A stretch of DNA of 64,000 nt from Lucifuga dentata (taxonomy: Eukaryota > Chordata > Actinopteri > Ophidiiformes > Bythitidae). The DNA lies in contig VXCM01006017.1 in the NCBI GenBank assembly GCA_014773175.1, forward strand, positions 1-64,000, written 5' to 3'. The notes beneath the pieces were generated by a model. The model saw only the letters and a program-made list of their open reading frames with translations, searched no databases and was not told where the DNA came from. Shown here piece by piece: positions 1 to 13,178 of the stretch (the stretch's first letter is position 1; every line of letters begins with the position of its first letter). The translations under genes and the position numbers were made by a program.

Positions 1-59
1 TTTATTCGGGCTTGGGACCGGCACAAGGTGGACACTGGCTTGTGCCCCCTTGAGGCTGC

Positions 60-114
60 ATTATCAAGTATTTATAGGGCTTAAACATGCAAAATCACTG
101 GTATGGTCCTTTAA
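60..114. mobile_element. TTAA-family right-end fragment
   Basis: GGCTTAAACATGCAAAATCA then GGTATGGTCCTTTAA. A matching left end, TTAAAGGACCATGCC, begins at 404. Further single-end fragments are at 44199-44216, 59036-59091 and 62925-62968. Confidence 0.7.
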
Positions 115-118
115 AGAA

Positions 119-170
<52 letters not shown>

Positions 171-403
171 ACAGAACAGACAGTAAGCTTGTTGCGCCTC
201 CAGCAGGAAGTGGCAGTTTTCAGGAAGTGAAACAGATGGACAGGAAGTTCCACAGAACTTAAAAAATAAAAGTTTCAATGATCACATTTTTATGTACAGA
301 AACATCAAAGCACAAACCTCCGTCTGACATCTAAACACGATCAATACGCAATAATCACAAATTATAATAACCTCACAACGACAATTCAGCTGAACACGAG
401 TGT

Positions 404-447
404 TTAAAGGACCATGCCAGTGGTTTTTGCATGTTTGAGTCCAATAA
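404..447. mobile_element. TTAA-family left-end fragment
   Basis: TTAAAGGACCATGCCAGTGG and the GCATGTTTGAGTCCAATAA segment, with no interior. Confidence 0.65.
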
Positions 448-484
448 AAAAAACAAAAGCGACTTCAGAGGATTAATGTTTGAA

Positions 485-486
<2 letters not shown>

Positions 487-520
<34 letters not shown>

Positions 521-602
521 AGAGGGAGAGAGACAGAGAGAAAGGAGAGAGAGAGAGAGAGAGATCCTCCATGAACTCTCTCTCTCTCCTCCTTTCTCTC
601 TG

Positions 603-636
<34 letters not shown>

Positions 637-677
637 ACTCAATCTGTCTCTCTCTCCCCAGTCTCCTTCTCAAGTCA

Positions 678-740
<63 letters not shown>
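487..740. repeat. GA tract, CT tract and CA repeat
   Basis: A purine (GA-rich) run at 487-565 is followed by a pyrimidine (CT-rich) run at 575-660 and a CA repeat at 681-740. The two runs are complementary and could pair. Confidence 0.95.
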
Positions 741-745
<5 letters not shown>

Positions 746-1078
746 CTTGGGATCAGGACTCCTGCCTGCAGTCCTGAGCATTGCCTCATTGCCGTGACAA
801 CGCAGCTATTCTGCTTGTGGCTGAATAAACAGCAGCAGCTGGTTCCAATTGTGCTGTGTCACTGTGTGTGTGTGTTTGTGTGTGTGTGTGTCTGTGTGCA
901 TTTCTTGATGTCTTTGCGTGTGCATGAGCAGAAATAGTCAAAAGAGAGAGTAATGAGAGAGAGATTGTTTTTCTCATTGTGTCTGTGTGTGTGTGTGTGT
1001 GTGTGTGTTCTCATTAAAGCAGAACCCCCACACACTTCCAGTCATCTGTCTTCCTCTTCTCGCTGAGAGGAGCAAGGT

Positions 1079-1565
1079 GAAATCTCTTCTCCTCTCCTAT
1101 TTTTTCTCTTTGACTTCTCCAGTATTCTGTTCCTCTCCTTCTTTCCTTTCCTTTCCTTTCCTTTCCTTTCCTTTCCTTTCCTTTCCTTTCCGTTGTTACT
1201 TCTCTCCCTTCTTCACTTTCTTCTTCTGCTCTCCTTTCATTTCTTCTTTCCTTCCTTTCTTTTCCTCTCCTCTTCACTCACTCTGCTGTCATCTGCACTT
1301 TTCGTCTCCTCCTCTCCTCCTCTCCTCTTTTCTCCTCTCCTCTCCATGTTTCCTCTCTCCTCTCCTCTCCTCTCCATGTTTCCTCTCTCCTCTCCTCTCC
1401 TCTCCTCTCCTCTTAAACTCCTTTTTTCTCCTTTTTCTCTTCCTTTTCCACCTCTCCCTTCTTTCTCTCCTTCACCTTGAGTCTGTTTCTTTTTTCCCTC
1501 ATCTGTTCACTCTCTTCCTGACTTTCCTTTCCTCTTTTCTCTTCTTCAATTTCTTTCTTTTCTGA
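1079..1565. repeat. Long pyrimidine-rich tract
   Basis: About 480 bases almost free of purines, including a CCTTT repeat (1143-1192) and CTCTC-type repeats. ORFs through it are low complexity and not genes. Confidence 0.95.
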
Positions 1566-1800
1566 TTTTACCAATAAATGTGTGATGATGAAATTTAATT
1601 GTCAAATTAATTAATTAATCATTTAATGAACAGAGGAAATGAGACCCCCCCACACACACACACACATACACACATACACGCACATACACACACATTTCCC
1701 ATGATCCTCTTTGCTCTGTTGGTTTGAATCAGAACAAAGATGGAGATACGCCCTGTTCACCTCTGTCAGGATGGATCCTTCCTTTGTCTTCTTAAAGGTC

Positions 1801-1847
<47 letters not shown>

Positions 1848-2149
1848 ATAATTTCTAGCAGAGAATAACTAAGTGGAGAACATTTGTCTTTCTACATACA
1901 TGTTGTATGATTTATGAAAACAATGTGGCCCAAAAATGCAGATAAACATGTAACACAGCAGTGTTAGCATGGAGGCTATACGCCATAATCATGATAATAT
2001 GTATGAAATGACACGGAATTGACGTAGGAGTGAAACAGCAACTGCTGCATGAAGACACGTCACATGACACAAAGGATGGATAAACGGCAAAAAGCGACCG
2101 ATGAAGTGAAATAACTCATCTCCGACTGTTTAGGCTGACGTAGGAGGGG

Positions 2150-2300
2150 CTTGCATCCTCCGTCCTTTCCTCCTCCATCCTCACATCCTCCATCCTCACA
2201 TCCTCCATCCTCACATCCTCTGTCCTTGCATCGTCCGTCCCTGCATCTCCATCCTCTCCTCCTCCGTCCTCGCCTCCTCCATCCTCGCATCCTCTGTCCT
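2150..2300. repeat. Minisatellite of CATCCTC-type units
   Basis: Irregular repeats of a unit like CCATCCTCA/CCTCC. It generates a glycine-rich reading frame on the - strand that I reject as a gene. Confidence 0.85.
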
Positions 2301-2835
2301 CATCCTTACTGAGTATTTTTATTGCAGGATACTTTAACTCATACTTGAGTGTATTTATGAAGAAAAACAGTCATGGCTGAATCAACAGCAGGAGGTTTAG
2401 AAGAGGCACATCCCTGCCACACATTCAAACACTGTTTTCTTTTCAGCTACATAACACATTGCGTCTTTGTCACTAAAAATGTGACATTTCAGCTTTTAAG
2501 AATCAACATGGAACTTGAGGAAACGTGGCGCTAAGCTGCAACATTAGCTACTTAGCTGGCTGCTGATGCTAATGCTAACTCAAGTTTTCCTGTTGTATTG
2601 AGTAAATTCATGAAGCTAACCTAACTGTCTTAACTAGCTGCTTCTGCTAATGCTAAGTCAGGTTTTCCTGTTCTATTCTGAGTAAATTCATGAAGCTAAC
2701 TTAGCTAACTGTCTTGGGGCCAGGCCAGAATTGTCCTGATTTGTTAAGTGGTAAATATCTGATTTATTACTGTCTACTGTTTCTTTATATGATATGATTT
2801 GGATTATATTAGAAGCTACATGTGGCTACGTAGCA
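2300..2835. repeat. Dispersed repeat, paralogue of 10930-11590
   Basis: Shares long near-identical runs with 10930-11590, for example the CATCCCTGCCACACATTCAA segment and the GGGGCCAGGCCAGAATTGTC segment. Confidence 0.75.
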
Positions 2836-3699
2836 TTTTTTTCCTCAAACGAGCCTTTATAGCTTGTTGATTATTCTAAAGAATAAGATTGATCAAAGTT
2901 ACTCACTGCTGAAGTAATCTATGTATCTTTCTATTCATAAGAATTTATTTCTGAGGGATATTGCATCTCTTCCTGATATATCTTTAAAATCACGAAGTCC
3001 AGAAAAAGGACGTGATGAGGAAGTGAAAGCAGCAGCATTAAACACGGAAACGGGAAGAAACGTTTGCTTTCATTTCCATCTGTGAGACATCAAAGAACAA
3101 AATACTGATAAGAGAAACTTTGCTGTGATGATTTAAAATTAAAGTGCTTTTAAGATGATGAAAAAGAAGAATTAGTAACAGAACAAGTGCTGTAGATGTA
3201 GAAAAGGAACAGAATTCAAAGAAAAAGAGGAAATGTTCCTGAAATAGTTTGACTTTTGACAGCAGAAACTGGAGATGAGCCTTGTTCTAAAACATAAGAT
3301 GATGTTAATGAAACAGGGTCAGTGTCTGCAGACCTGAAGTTGGATTAATTATAGCAACTATAATGATAATAATGTTTGTAATATAAACATAAATTGTATT
3401 GTTTTTTTTTGTTTTTTTTTCCAGAAAAGCGAGGAAAGGTGTGGATGAAGGCGAGCAGCAGAACGAGAAGTTTAAGCATGAACTCAGACACCTGAAACAT
3501 CCACAGAACAGTTTGTTCTCAGCTGGAACTACAAACCAGTCAGTCAGTAATATTTCATAAAGTACTTCACTTCACCTATATCACCATGGCAACCTCAGCC
3601 TGTTTTTAATTGGAGCCTGAGGCCAGTCTGCATCCCTTTCATCTTCCACATACACAGACACACACGCTCACCCATACACATACAAATGAACCGTTCTCG

Positions 3700-3711
3700 T
3701 TTTCTTTTTAT

Positions 3712-3762
<51 letters not shown>

Positions 3763-4047
3763 CTTCTCCCAGTGGGAAGAGGCACCATCGTGTCTGTTGT
3801 GCACAAAGAATCAGAAATGTTACAAGTGTCTGCAAAATCTCAGCCATAATCAAAGTCAAAATGACCTTTGACCTTTTCTGTGTCACAACACTGACCCTGT
3901 CTACCAAGATGTGAACAAGATCACAGCGATTTTATTAAGTTATATAAAAAAATCAATTCCGTTCTTTCCTGAAAGGTTTGACTCTGTTACCTGTGTGTCG
4001 ACAGAAAAGATTCTGCTGAAGACGAGCTGTTTGTTTATTCCTGCAGC

Positions 4048-4091
<44 letters not shown>

Positions 4092-4229
4092 CGAGCTGCT
4101 GGTCATTCGTTCTCTCACACAGGTTACAGAAAAGAAACAAGCTGAATGCTTCACCACCTCCCATAGAGCCGATTCATCATGAGCTTTTGTTGCAGTTATA
4201 TGAGGCTGTTTCCTCATCTGAACACACAA

Positions 4230-4274
<45 letters not shown>

Positions 4275-5140
4275 CAGAGTCTTCCCGTATGTGTTTACTC
4301 AGTCACTTGTTCCTGTCAGTTCAGTTTTATCTTAAGCCTGTATTCATCCCCTCAAAGTGTGTGTGTGTGTGTGTGAGTGTGTGTGTGTGTGTGTATGTGT
4401 GTGTGTGTGTAACATGACCTCTGACCTTAGCATCATGTTGCAATGTGCTTCACTTTCACTCTTGCGTCCATTTTCTCCCTTGTATCAGTTGATTCGTTTG
4501 CCGTTGTCTCCTCTTTTAGCTACATTAGCTGCTTAGCATAGCATAGCATAGCATAGCGTAGTATAGCATAGCATAGCATAGCTTAGCATAGCATAGCGTA
4601 GCTCTAGAAATGTTCAGTCCAACACTTTGTGCCACAGTGAAATATCTTAACAATTTCTGAAAAGAATACCATCATGAAATTTGGTGCTGACGTTCATGCT
4701 CCCCAGAGGATGAATCCTAACGACTCTGGTGATCATTTAGCGCCACCAACAGGACAAAATTTACACTTCAGTTCATGACGTTATACTTTAAAAAAAAAAA
4801 ATGGCGGTNCCAACAGGACAAAATTTACACTTCAGTTCATGACGTTATACTTTAAAAAAAAAAAATGGCGGTATATAACTAACCATCATGGCTCCGTTCA
4901 TTTAATGAATCAGTGACGCAAAGTGTTCTGCTGTTCTATTCCCATCAGCCTCGTCTCTGCTTAGAGCTCAGTGCTAATGTAGCATGCTAACAGGCTAATA
5001 TTAGCATGCTAGACATGCTAGCATGAGGCTGATTGAGTCTGATTTTTTTCATCAATCCAACGGTTTTGTTTTCTGATGAGCGTTTGAGCTGCATGAAACT
5101 AACTTCTACTTTTCTTTCTTTTTCTGCCTGTTCTACCACA

Positions 5141-5171
<31 letters not shown>

Positions 5172-5290
5172 TTCATGCACATTTCCACATTTCCATTATT
5201 CACATTTTGATTACATTATTAAAGGAGAATGTCTGTGTTTTGTTGCCGCACACACATTTAATCACATATTCAAAACTTGCCAAGATTGTG

Positions 5291-5346
<56 letters not shown>

Positions 5347-5413
5347 CTGTCAATAGTATCAGGGCCAGCCAGCTGCTCTGTGCTGCAGCAAAGACCCCCG
5401 TGGAGTCTTTTAA

Positions 5414-5460
<47 letters not shown>

Positions 5461-5475
5461 GGTGTGTGTTGTCAT
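3700..5475. repeat. Cluster of CA/TG repeats plus a GCATA array
   Basis: CA arrays at 3715-3761, 4226-4271 and 5292-5344; TG arrays at 4051-4089, 4357-4410 and 5419-5470. Between them lies a short AGCATAGCAT array at 4529-4600. No gene seen. Confidence 0.9.
4746..4872. repeat. Assembly duplication around N4809 (63 bp each)
   Basis: Two identical 63-base copies flank a single N. The same pattern is at N8839, N12211, N29179 (135 bp), N35498, N36000, N38444, N48107, N49391, N58050 and N63622. Confidence 0.9.
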
Positions 5476-5600
5476 ACTTAACATATAAAGGCATATCCTC
5501 ATTAAAAAAAAATTCACCAAAAAAAAAAAGTTCTTTTCTGTCCTCCGCATTTTCTTTCTGCGTGTTTTCAGAAAAAGAGAAAGCCGTGTAGCTCTGCTGT

Positions 5601-6032
5601 TTAAAGGACCATACCGCTAGTTTTCCACGTTTGAACTGTATAAATACCACCAGCATACATTGCACAGACACTACCAAACATTTTCCAAAACATACTGCTG
5701 TAGCAGTAAAATTTAGAATTGTTTTTCCTACCTTCCAGATTGTCATTGGTTTCAGGTCATTCCCGTAAAACATAAAAATCAACTTGTAGAGACGTGAAAC
5801 GTGTTTGAGATAAATAATCATCACAGGTAACCACATGCTATTATTATTTGCTGTTATAATATATGTTATATATTAGGTTATTTAATTTAACAGATCTCAC
5901 ATGGCACTACGCAGAAAAAAATGTATGTCTCCGCCAGGAAATATAGAACCAGGCGAAGATGACTTTTAACGAGAAATTAAAATGACCGTGTTTTCTGCAA
6001 TCGTGCGTAAATGTGGTGGTATGGTCCTTTAA
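5601..6032. mobile_element. Older TTAA-family element
   Basis: Ends TTAAAGGACCATACCG and GGTATGGTCCTTTAA. The interior matches the older subfamily, including the TTTTTCCTACCTTCCAGA motif. Confidence 0.75.
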
Positions 6033-6700
6033 AATAATATGATGTTCACTCTCAAAACATTATTAACCATTACCATTCTCTGCAGCAGAAAGCCACACCC
6101 AACTCATCGCTGGCCACGCCCACCTGACACAGCCACAACATATAGTTATGGGCCAGCACTGCTGAAAATACTTCCTGTGAGAAGCTATTACTGTGGGTCA
6201 AAGGTCACCACTTGGAGCAGCATGAGTCTGTCGGCGTCCTCACCTCCTTTCAGAGACTCCGTGAGGAGACAGCGAGCTTGTACCATTCCTCGCCGTGAGT
6301 CGCCCTGACCCTGGCGTGTAAAGCATGAATGTGAGGCGTGTGGGCGGTCCCAGGCCTCCTGACAGCGAGCGAGCGTTTTATCAGATGGGCCTGCTGCTGC
6401 CTGCCTCATCGCTTCCTCCCTTTGATCCCCGAACCCTGCAGCCATATGCAAAGCAGGCTGGGAGACGGCGGCATGCTGGGACAGCCGGTACGCACACGGG
6501 AAAAGAGGTTAAAGTCTGAGGTAAAATGACACTGTGAGATAAGAACAGAGCTGCTGAACGTAACGCTGAACGTATAGCCGCCATTTTCATCCTCACAGCT
6601 GATTACAGCAGCAATCTGATGATGATGGAAAGGCCAGCGGGGATCTGACGCAACAGCAGACGGCTTTTAACGGTGTCATGTTCGATATACAGCATTTACT

Positions 6701-7289
6701 TTAAAGGACCATAACGGCCATTTTACATGTATGAGCCTAATATGTTCAGTTTTCATACATGTTATGTTACTGACAATCATTTCCCAAAGGATAAAACCGT
6801 ATTTCAGCTTTCCTGGTATTTTGCAAAATCTCTTAATCTTTCAAAATCAAATATTCAAGTGATACACCCACCTTAAAAATCCATGTTTCTCCTGCTAATA
6901 GTTACACAGCCTTATGAAGTCACGGTCCTTTAAATTTTTCCATAAACGCAGGTCTTCTTTTGGGACTATATTCCCCGGTGGAGGCATACATTCACTCCAC
7001 GCTTTTTATTGAGCTTAAACACTAAAATTACATAACTTCTAAAAAAACCTGAATACACGTCTTGTTGGTGATGATGGATTACCTATCCCAAGAACGTTTA
7101 CAGTATCAACAAGTTGATTTTAATAGCAGAATGAACTGAAACCAATGGAGGTCTGGAAGGTAGGAAAAACAATTCTAATTTTTACCACTCCAGTAGGATG
7201 TTTTGAAAAATGACTGTCAGTAACGTTACATGTATGAAAACTGAACATATTAGGCTCAAACATGAAAAATGGGTGGTATGGTCCTTTAA
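6701..7289. mobile_element. TTAA-flanked TIR element, young full copy
   Basis: The ends are TTAAAGGACCATA and ATGGTCCTTTAA. The outer ~90 bases of each end are inverted copies of one another. The interior holds AT-rich sequence and a block with the internal motif GGTCCTTTAAATTTTT. No transposase is encoded, so it is non-autonomous. Flanking TTAA on both sides fits a TTAA target duplication, as seen for piggyBac and Kolobok elements. Nearly identical copies lie at 17628, 26895, 33350, 36847, 42477 and 56871. Confidence 0.85.
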
Positions 7290-7544
7290 TATGATGATTT
7301 AAAGCAGAAAACTAACATGATGTGAGTAATCCTCATTTTTCTGTTCCGTTATAAAAACAAGTTTCAAGTCGGTTTGACTCTTTAGCTGCAGATTCTAAAA
7401 AGAATCTGGAGTTTTTCTGCACGACGTTCAGCAGCTCAGAAACGGTAAATCTGGTGATGTGGGACAGGAAGTGACAGAAGCTCTGAAGAAGCTGAAGGTG
7501 TTTCTGCTTCATCACACACAGGATTCCCCTCATTCAACACCACC

Positions 7545-7845
7545 AAATACACACTCATACACACACTCATACACACTCATACACATACTCATACACACTC
7601 ATACACACACTCATACACACTCATACACACAACACACACTCATACACACTCATACACACTCATACACACACTCATACACACACTCATACACACTCTTACA
7701 CACAACACACACTCATACACATACATACTCATACACACACTCATACACACTCATACACACAACACACACTCATACACACAACACACATTCATACACACTC
7801 ATACACACAACACACACTGATACACACTCATACACAAACACACAC
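7545..7845. repeat. ACACTCAT/ACAC tandem repeat
   Basis: About 300 bases of CA repeat with regular CATACACACT units. The long His-Thr-rich reading frame across it is an artefact. Confidence 0.95.
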
Positions 7846-8799
7846 CAGCTCGGAGCTCCTTCACACGTTTCGAATTCTTTGTTTTCTGTTTTAGCTGCAT
7901 TTCTCTCCACACGCCAACATGTTTTCTTTTTTCATGTGTTCTTAGTATGTTATAAAGAATACATTTCAGGACACATTTCTTACAACAATATTTTGATTAA
8001 CAAATTAGTTTGATATGTTTTTAATGAATGGGGGCGTGTCCATGTGGAGTTTGCATGTTCTCATCGTGTCAGTGTGGATTTTGCATGTTGTCGTCATGTT
8101 TGCGTGTCCGTGCGAAGTTTGCATGTTGTTGTCATGTCTGCGTGTCTCTAGATTTTCTGTCACCTCTAGAAACACCTGGATGAGGCGAAATAGAAACTAT
8201 AATTACATGTATGTGTGAATGTGAGTGTGATTGAGTTTGTGTGTGTTTAGCGTGTTTCCATCAGAAAACACGGTTTATTTATGGTTCCGTTGGACTGAAG
8301 CTAACATCTCCATCACCAGCAGAAAAGCAGACGTGTTTTGTTTTTAGTAGATCCTGTAAATCAGCAGCATGGACTGCATACATGAGCTTTTATCATTGTA
8401 TTATTAGTTTTCAGTCATGTGACTGGCGTGGAGTCCTGAAGGTAAAACATCATTCCAACATGGCGGCCAACACTAGACACTCCATAGAACTGTCAGCTTT
8501 CATCGGTTTCAAGTCACGGATATTTACATCACTCTCAAGATAAAAGACACGTGTCCCTGTTTGTTCTGAACAGACAGTTGGACATGCGTGTGTATGATCT
8601 GTAACATCTATGTTTGACAGGAAGTGGAACTGAGAATGTGTTTTATAAATGTAGGGTTTTCATAAAGTAGCCATACATGATGCACCTCGCCATGGCGACC
8701 ACGAACACGACCTGGTCTTCCTGCTCCACCACACTAAGTGGCCGTGACGCCGACCCACAGCTGCATCATCAACCCACTCGAGTGTGAGTCAGCCCACAG

Positions 8800-8931
8800 C
8801 ACGCACACGCACACGCACACGCACACGCACACGCACAGNACCCACTCGAGTGTGAGTCAGCCCACAGCACGCACACGCACACGCACACGCACACGCACAC
8901 GCACACGCACACGCACACGCACACGCACAGG
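8800..8931. repeat. CACACG repeat with duplicated assembly segment
   Basis: A hexamer CACACG array interrupted by N8839, after which the flank and repeat start again. Confidence 0.9.
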
Positions 8932-9258
8932 AAAGACAACAATGTCTCAGTGTCAGCAGAACAAAGCAGATGGTTGTTGACTGGAGGAGGAGCTCATCAC
9001 ATCAGCGGCACTGCGTTGGCGACAGCGAGCAGCTTCACATCAAGACGACCTCTCGTGGAGTCAGAACGCCGCCTGCACGGTGACACAGACTCATCAACGC
9101 CTCCTCTGCTTCCTGCAGAGACGACCTGCACGCCATCCCAGCTGCTGCTACGACCTGCTGCATCTGTCGCTGTGGAAACGTGCAGACAGGAAGGACTTTC
9201 ACCGTGATGCCGTCATCACTTTCTGCTTTGGCTGAAATTTAATCTGCCTGTCATTTTT

Positions 9259-9261
9259 ATC

Positions 9262-9326
<65 letters not shown>
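9259..9326. repeat. TCTA microsatellite
   Basis: At least 16 TCTA units. A second array (14745-14813) is followed by GATA/GACA units (14864-14955), so TCTA and its complement face each other across 50 bases. Confidence 0.95.
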
Positions 9327-10357
9327 GTTGAACAGATGTAGGTGTGTATGAACAGCAACCTTGATGCCTAAACCAAATTTCTCCTTGGAGATCAATAAAG
9401 TTGACCCTGACCCTTGACCTTGTAATACTGACACCAGAGGATGAATCCTCGTGACTTCAATGATCCACTGAATTTTCAAACCTGCAGTTTTTCGTTTTTT
9501 TTTTGCTTTGAATCAGAACATCAGTTGTGACTCGGTTCAGTTTGGCTTCACTGACAAAATTTAAATAAAATCAAAATGTGACAACTCTCTCTCTGCTGAT
9601 TGGTCAGACAGAAACTCCAAACAGGAAGTAGTTTCTATCAAAGTAAATCAGAGTAACAAAGATGAATGTGGATCCTTTCCTGTCATAGCATCATTTGATC
9701 CATGAAGAAGAAAACTATGACAGCAGAAGCTGAATCACGTGTGGAAAACCACATGCTGCTTCACATGATGTGAAGAAGACGTGCTGCCTTCACACGCTGA
9801 ACATGCTGACAACATACAAGCACATGCTAACCTGAACACGTGTTAGCTCACATTGATATGTTTCCAGCTTTAACAGCATCATTTGGTTTGATCATCAAAG
9901 ATGGAGTTTACTTCATGTTAAACACACACACACACATTTCTGCTGCTAATCAATCAATAGATCAATACATCAGTACACCAATACATTGATCTGGTTCTGA
10001 ACTAGTTCATGTTCACACTACAAAAACAGAGTTCTGGTTCACACCTGATTTCTGTGTTCAGACCTGTAGAAACCAATCGTACCAAGAGGGAAAACGTACC
10101 GAGTCTGACTCAACCAAAAGAAACCTCATGGTGTGAAAATACCTGAACACGATCACACCTGTATTTGCACGTACACGTATATGACAGCACATTTCCTTTT
10201 TTCCCCACATGCACAGCTGAAGCTCACGCAGTGTCTCTGTGTGAAGATGCATCCAGACTGAAGATGAACATCTTTCAGTTTACACTCATTACGCATCTTT
10301 CCTGCTGCATTTGCAATGCTAATGACGTTAACGTGCCAGTCGTTTTTACAAGCAGTT

Positions 10358-10399
<42 letters not shown>

Positions 10400-10859
10400 T
10401 AATGAATCACAGGTATTCTCATGAGCATTCCAGCACCTCTTTCATGTGTTTGAGTACATTTTAAAAAATGATCTCTGCTTTTGATGAGGCTTTAAACTCA
10501 ACCGTGTTTGGAAAGGCAGAGATACACGGTACCTGGCGCTGGGAATACCGGGATTATTCCCGGTGGACCAGTCAATAATTGGACCGATGATACAGAAAAT
10601 ATAGAAAAATTTGGAAAATATCATATTGCACACCAAAAAACTGTGGAAAATCGTTGGCTGATCAACGTAAAGCAAATTCTGTATTACTAAAATAAATACA
10701 CAAGACATTTACTGTGAGAGCAAATCTTTAGTTTGATGCTTATCAGATTAAATATTATTTTAGATTTTTTTAACTGGCTCCTGAAAAACTCAATAGAACT
10801 GAGAATAGAAGTGTGTGTTTTTTATCTTGTTTTTATTGTATTTGTTCTACCTGCTTTAT

Positions 10860-11743
10860 AGTATTTATTTATTACTCCTAATTACCATTGACTTAAGTAA
10901 TATTTTCACAAAATTGTACTTTACTGAGTAGTTTTACTGCAGGATACTTGTAACTCATACTTGAATATATTTATGAAGATAAAAATATACTTTTACTCCG
11001 TTACGTTTGGTCGCACTCTTTGCATTACTTTTGATTTCACCATTTGAATTCAGTCACGTTTAGTTTTTCTCTCGTTTTCAGACACTACACTGTCTGCTTC
11101 AGCTCCCAAGTAGCCACGCCCCCACCCTCCGTTTCCATGGTTTCACCCAGAGCAGAACAGTCATGGTAGATTCAACAGCAGGAGATTTAGAAGAGGCACA
11201 TCCCTGCCACACATTCAAATGCTGTTTTCTTTTCAGCTATATAACACGTTGCGTCTTTGTCGCTAAAAATATGACATTTCAGCTTCTAAGAATCAACAAA
11301 GAACTTGAGGAAACATGTGGCGGTAAGCTGCAACGTTAGCTACTTAGCTAGCTGTTGCTGCAAATGCTAACTCCAGTTTTCCTGTTCTATTCTGAGTAAA
11401 TTCATGAAGCTAACCTAGCTAACTGTCGTGGGGCCAGGCCAGAATTGTCCTGATTTGTTATGTGGTAAATATCTGATTTATTACTGTCTACTGTTTCTTT
11501 ATATGATATGATTTGGATTGTATTAGAAGCTACATGTGGCTATGTAGCATTTTTTTCCTCAGATAAGCCTTTATAGCTTGTTGATTATTCTAAGTTACTC
11601 ACTACTTAAGTAATCGTTTTAATAGATACTTTCTTACTCAAGTAATTATTTTTGTGAGTACTCTTACTTATACTTGAGTCACTATTATCATAAAGTAACA
11701 ATACTTTTACTTGAGTACAGTTTCTGGTACTCTACACACCTCT
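10860..11743. mobile_element. hAT-like element remnant (ends in ...TACACACCTCTG)
   Basis: Contains repeated TACTTGAGTA-type motifs and ends GTACTCTACACACCTCTG, the reverse of the CAGAGGTGGGTA-type terminus frequent in fish hAT elements. A diverged, shorter copy of its interior is at about 2300-2830, including GAAGAGGCACATCCCTGCCA. Confidence 0.6.
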
Positions 11744-11744
11744 G

Positions 11745-13178
11745 CTAATTATTTCCTGAATACTGCCCTTTGTTTTCACAGGAAATACATTTAATTCCTG
11801 TTGCATTTGCTGTAATTAATGAATGATAAATAAAATTACTTGAACCTGAACTTGACCTTCCTGCTTCTTCAGCTGTTGCTGCTACAAGTATGACAACTGC
11901 TGCCTGCCTTGCTCAGAGGAACCCCATCAGTAATCCCATCCAATCACAGGCCTGCTGTGTCACGAGCCGGCATCACAGATTTAACACCCAGAAAGGTGTT
12001 CATGCTGAGAAAAAAAAAAAGAAAAACCGCCGTGTCAGGATTTTACAAACGAGTAAGGTGTGAGATGTGAAAGTGAAAAATCTGCAGATTCCATATGCTG
12101 CTGATGATGCTGCAGCAGCAGGGGTCGCATATCGAAAATCCCTGCTGCAACGTACACACACACACACACACACACGTAGATGAGAGATGCGGTAAATATT
12201 TTCAGTAAATNGCAACGTACACACACACACACACACACACGTAGATGAGAGATGCGGTAAATATTTTCAGTAAATGTTTTCTTCCACAAACTGAAACTGA
12301 TGGCCCAGAAAGACACTTAAAGTTCACGGTTACCTCAGAGTCAGCATTAAAAATTCAGTGATGATGATGATGCTGCTGCTGCTGCTGCTGATGATGATGA
12401 TGCTGACTTATCGCTTTCATGTATTTGACCACATTCACACTGATGTTGATAAATCTGAGCTCATTTACAGGCCACAGTGTCGTGTTAAAACTAAAAACTA
12501 GAATGTGCGATCCGTGATTGTGGCTTTGCACTCGTCCTCCTCATCTGATTTGGCCTCTCAGCTGTTCTCCTCTTCCCAAACATGAAAAAGCCTTTAGACG
12601 GAACCAGTCTGGCCTTGTATGATGACATCATATCAGCTGTGGAGGATATTTTTGGACTAAACTGTGTGTAAGGAGATGATGTTGGAGCATAAATAGAACT
12701 GCAGCACCTGAGTTCATACGACTCCGATAAGCTCAGAACTTATCAATCAGCTCTTACTATGGCAATGGAAAGTCTTCAGAAACATCACAAAAGTGGATTT
12801 TTTCGCTGCTTCACAGTATTCCATGGCTTTTTGCCTTTATTGTCTGAGACATGAGGTGGAGTATTTGTAAGAGTTGTATGATGAAGTGTTTTGGGTTTTA
12901 TATTGGTGTAATTTCCAGGTGTTACGGGTTGATTTGAGACTCTCTGAGCCGTGGATTCTGTTTGCTGGTATCTTTTGTGCTCTGAGGCTCATTAACATCG
13001 TATTGGACTTGAGGGAATCTGCTGGAACCTGCAGCACATATTGATCCAAAGCAGAGCAGCTGAAATATAAATGAAGGTTTTCGCTGACTGTCATCACCCA
13101 GCAGCTGCTGCACTTTCATTGTTTTTACAGCACGCATCAATATGCTGAAGTCAATGCTGGAGATTGTAGAAAGTCTTT
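11745..13178. other. No recognisable gene (11745-13178)
   Basis: Contains a GAT/GCT array and a 64-bp duplicated assembly segment around N12211. No conserved reading frame. Confidence 0.6.

Larger units (their letters stand above)
7846..10859. other. No recognisable gene (7846-10859)
   Basis: Contains diverged TGTGGAGTTTGCATGTT-type repeats (8030-8140), the CACACG and TCTA arrays, and unannotated sequence. The frame at 10508-10690 (61 codons) has no family similarity that I recognise. Confidence 0.6.

Noticed and set aside
987..1565. Long ORF (192 codons) rich in Ser, Phe and Leu
   Set aside because: It runs through a pyrimidine tract that has no stops because of its composition. There is no domain and the overlapping frames are equally open.
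7459..8013. 184-codon His-Thr-rich ORF
   Set aside because: Product of a CA/CATACACT tandem repeat, not a protein.
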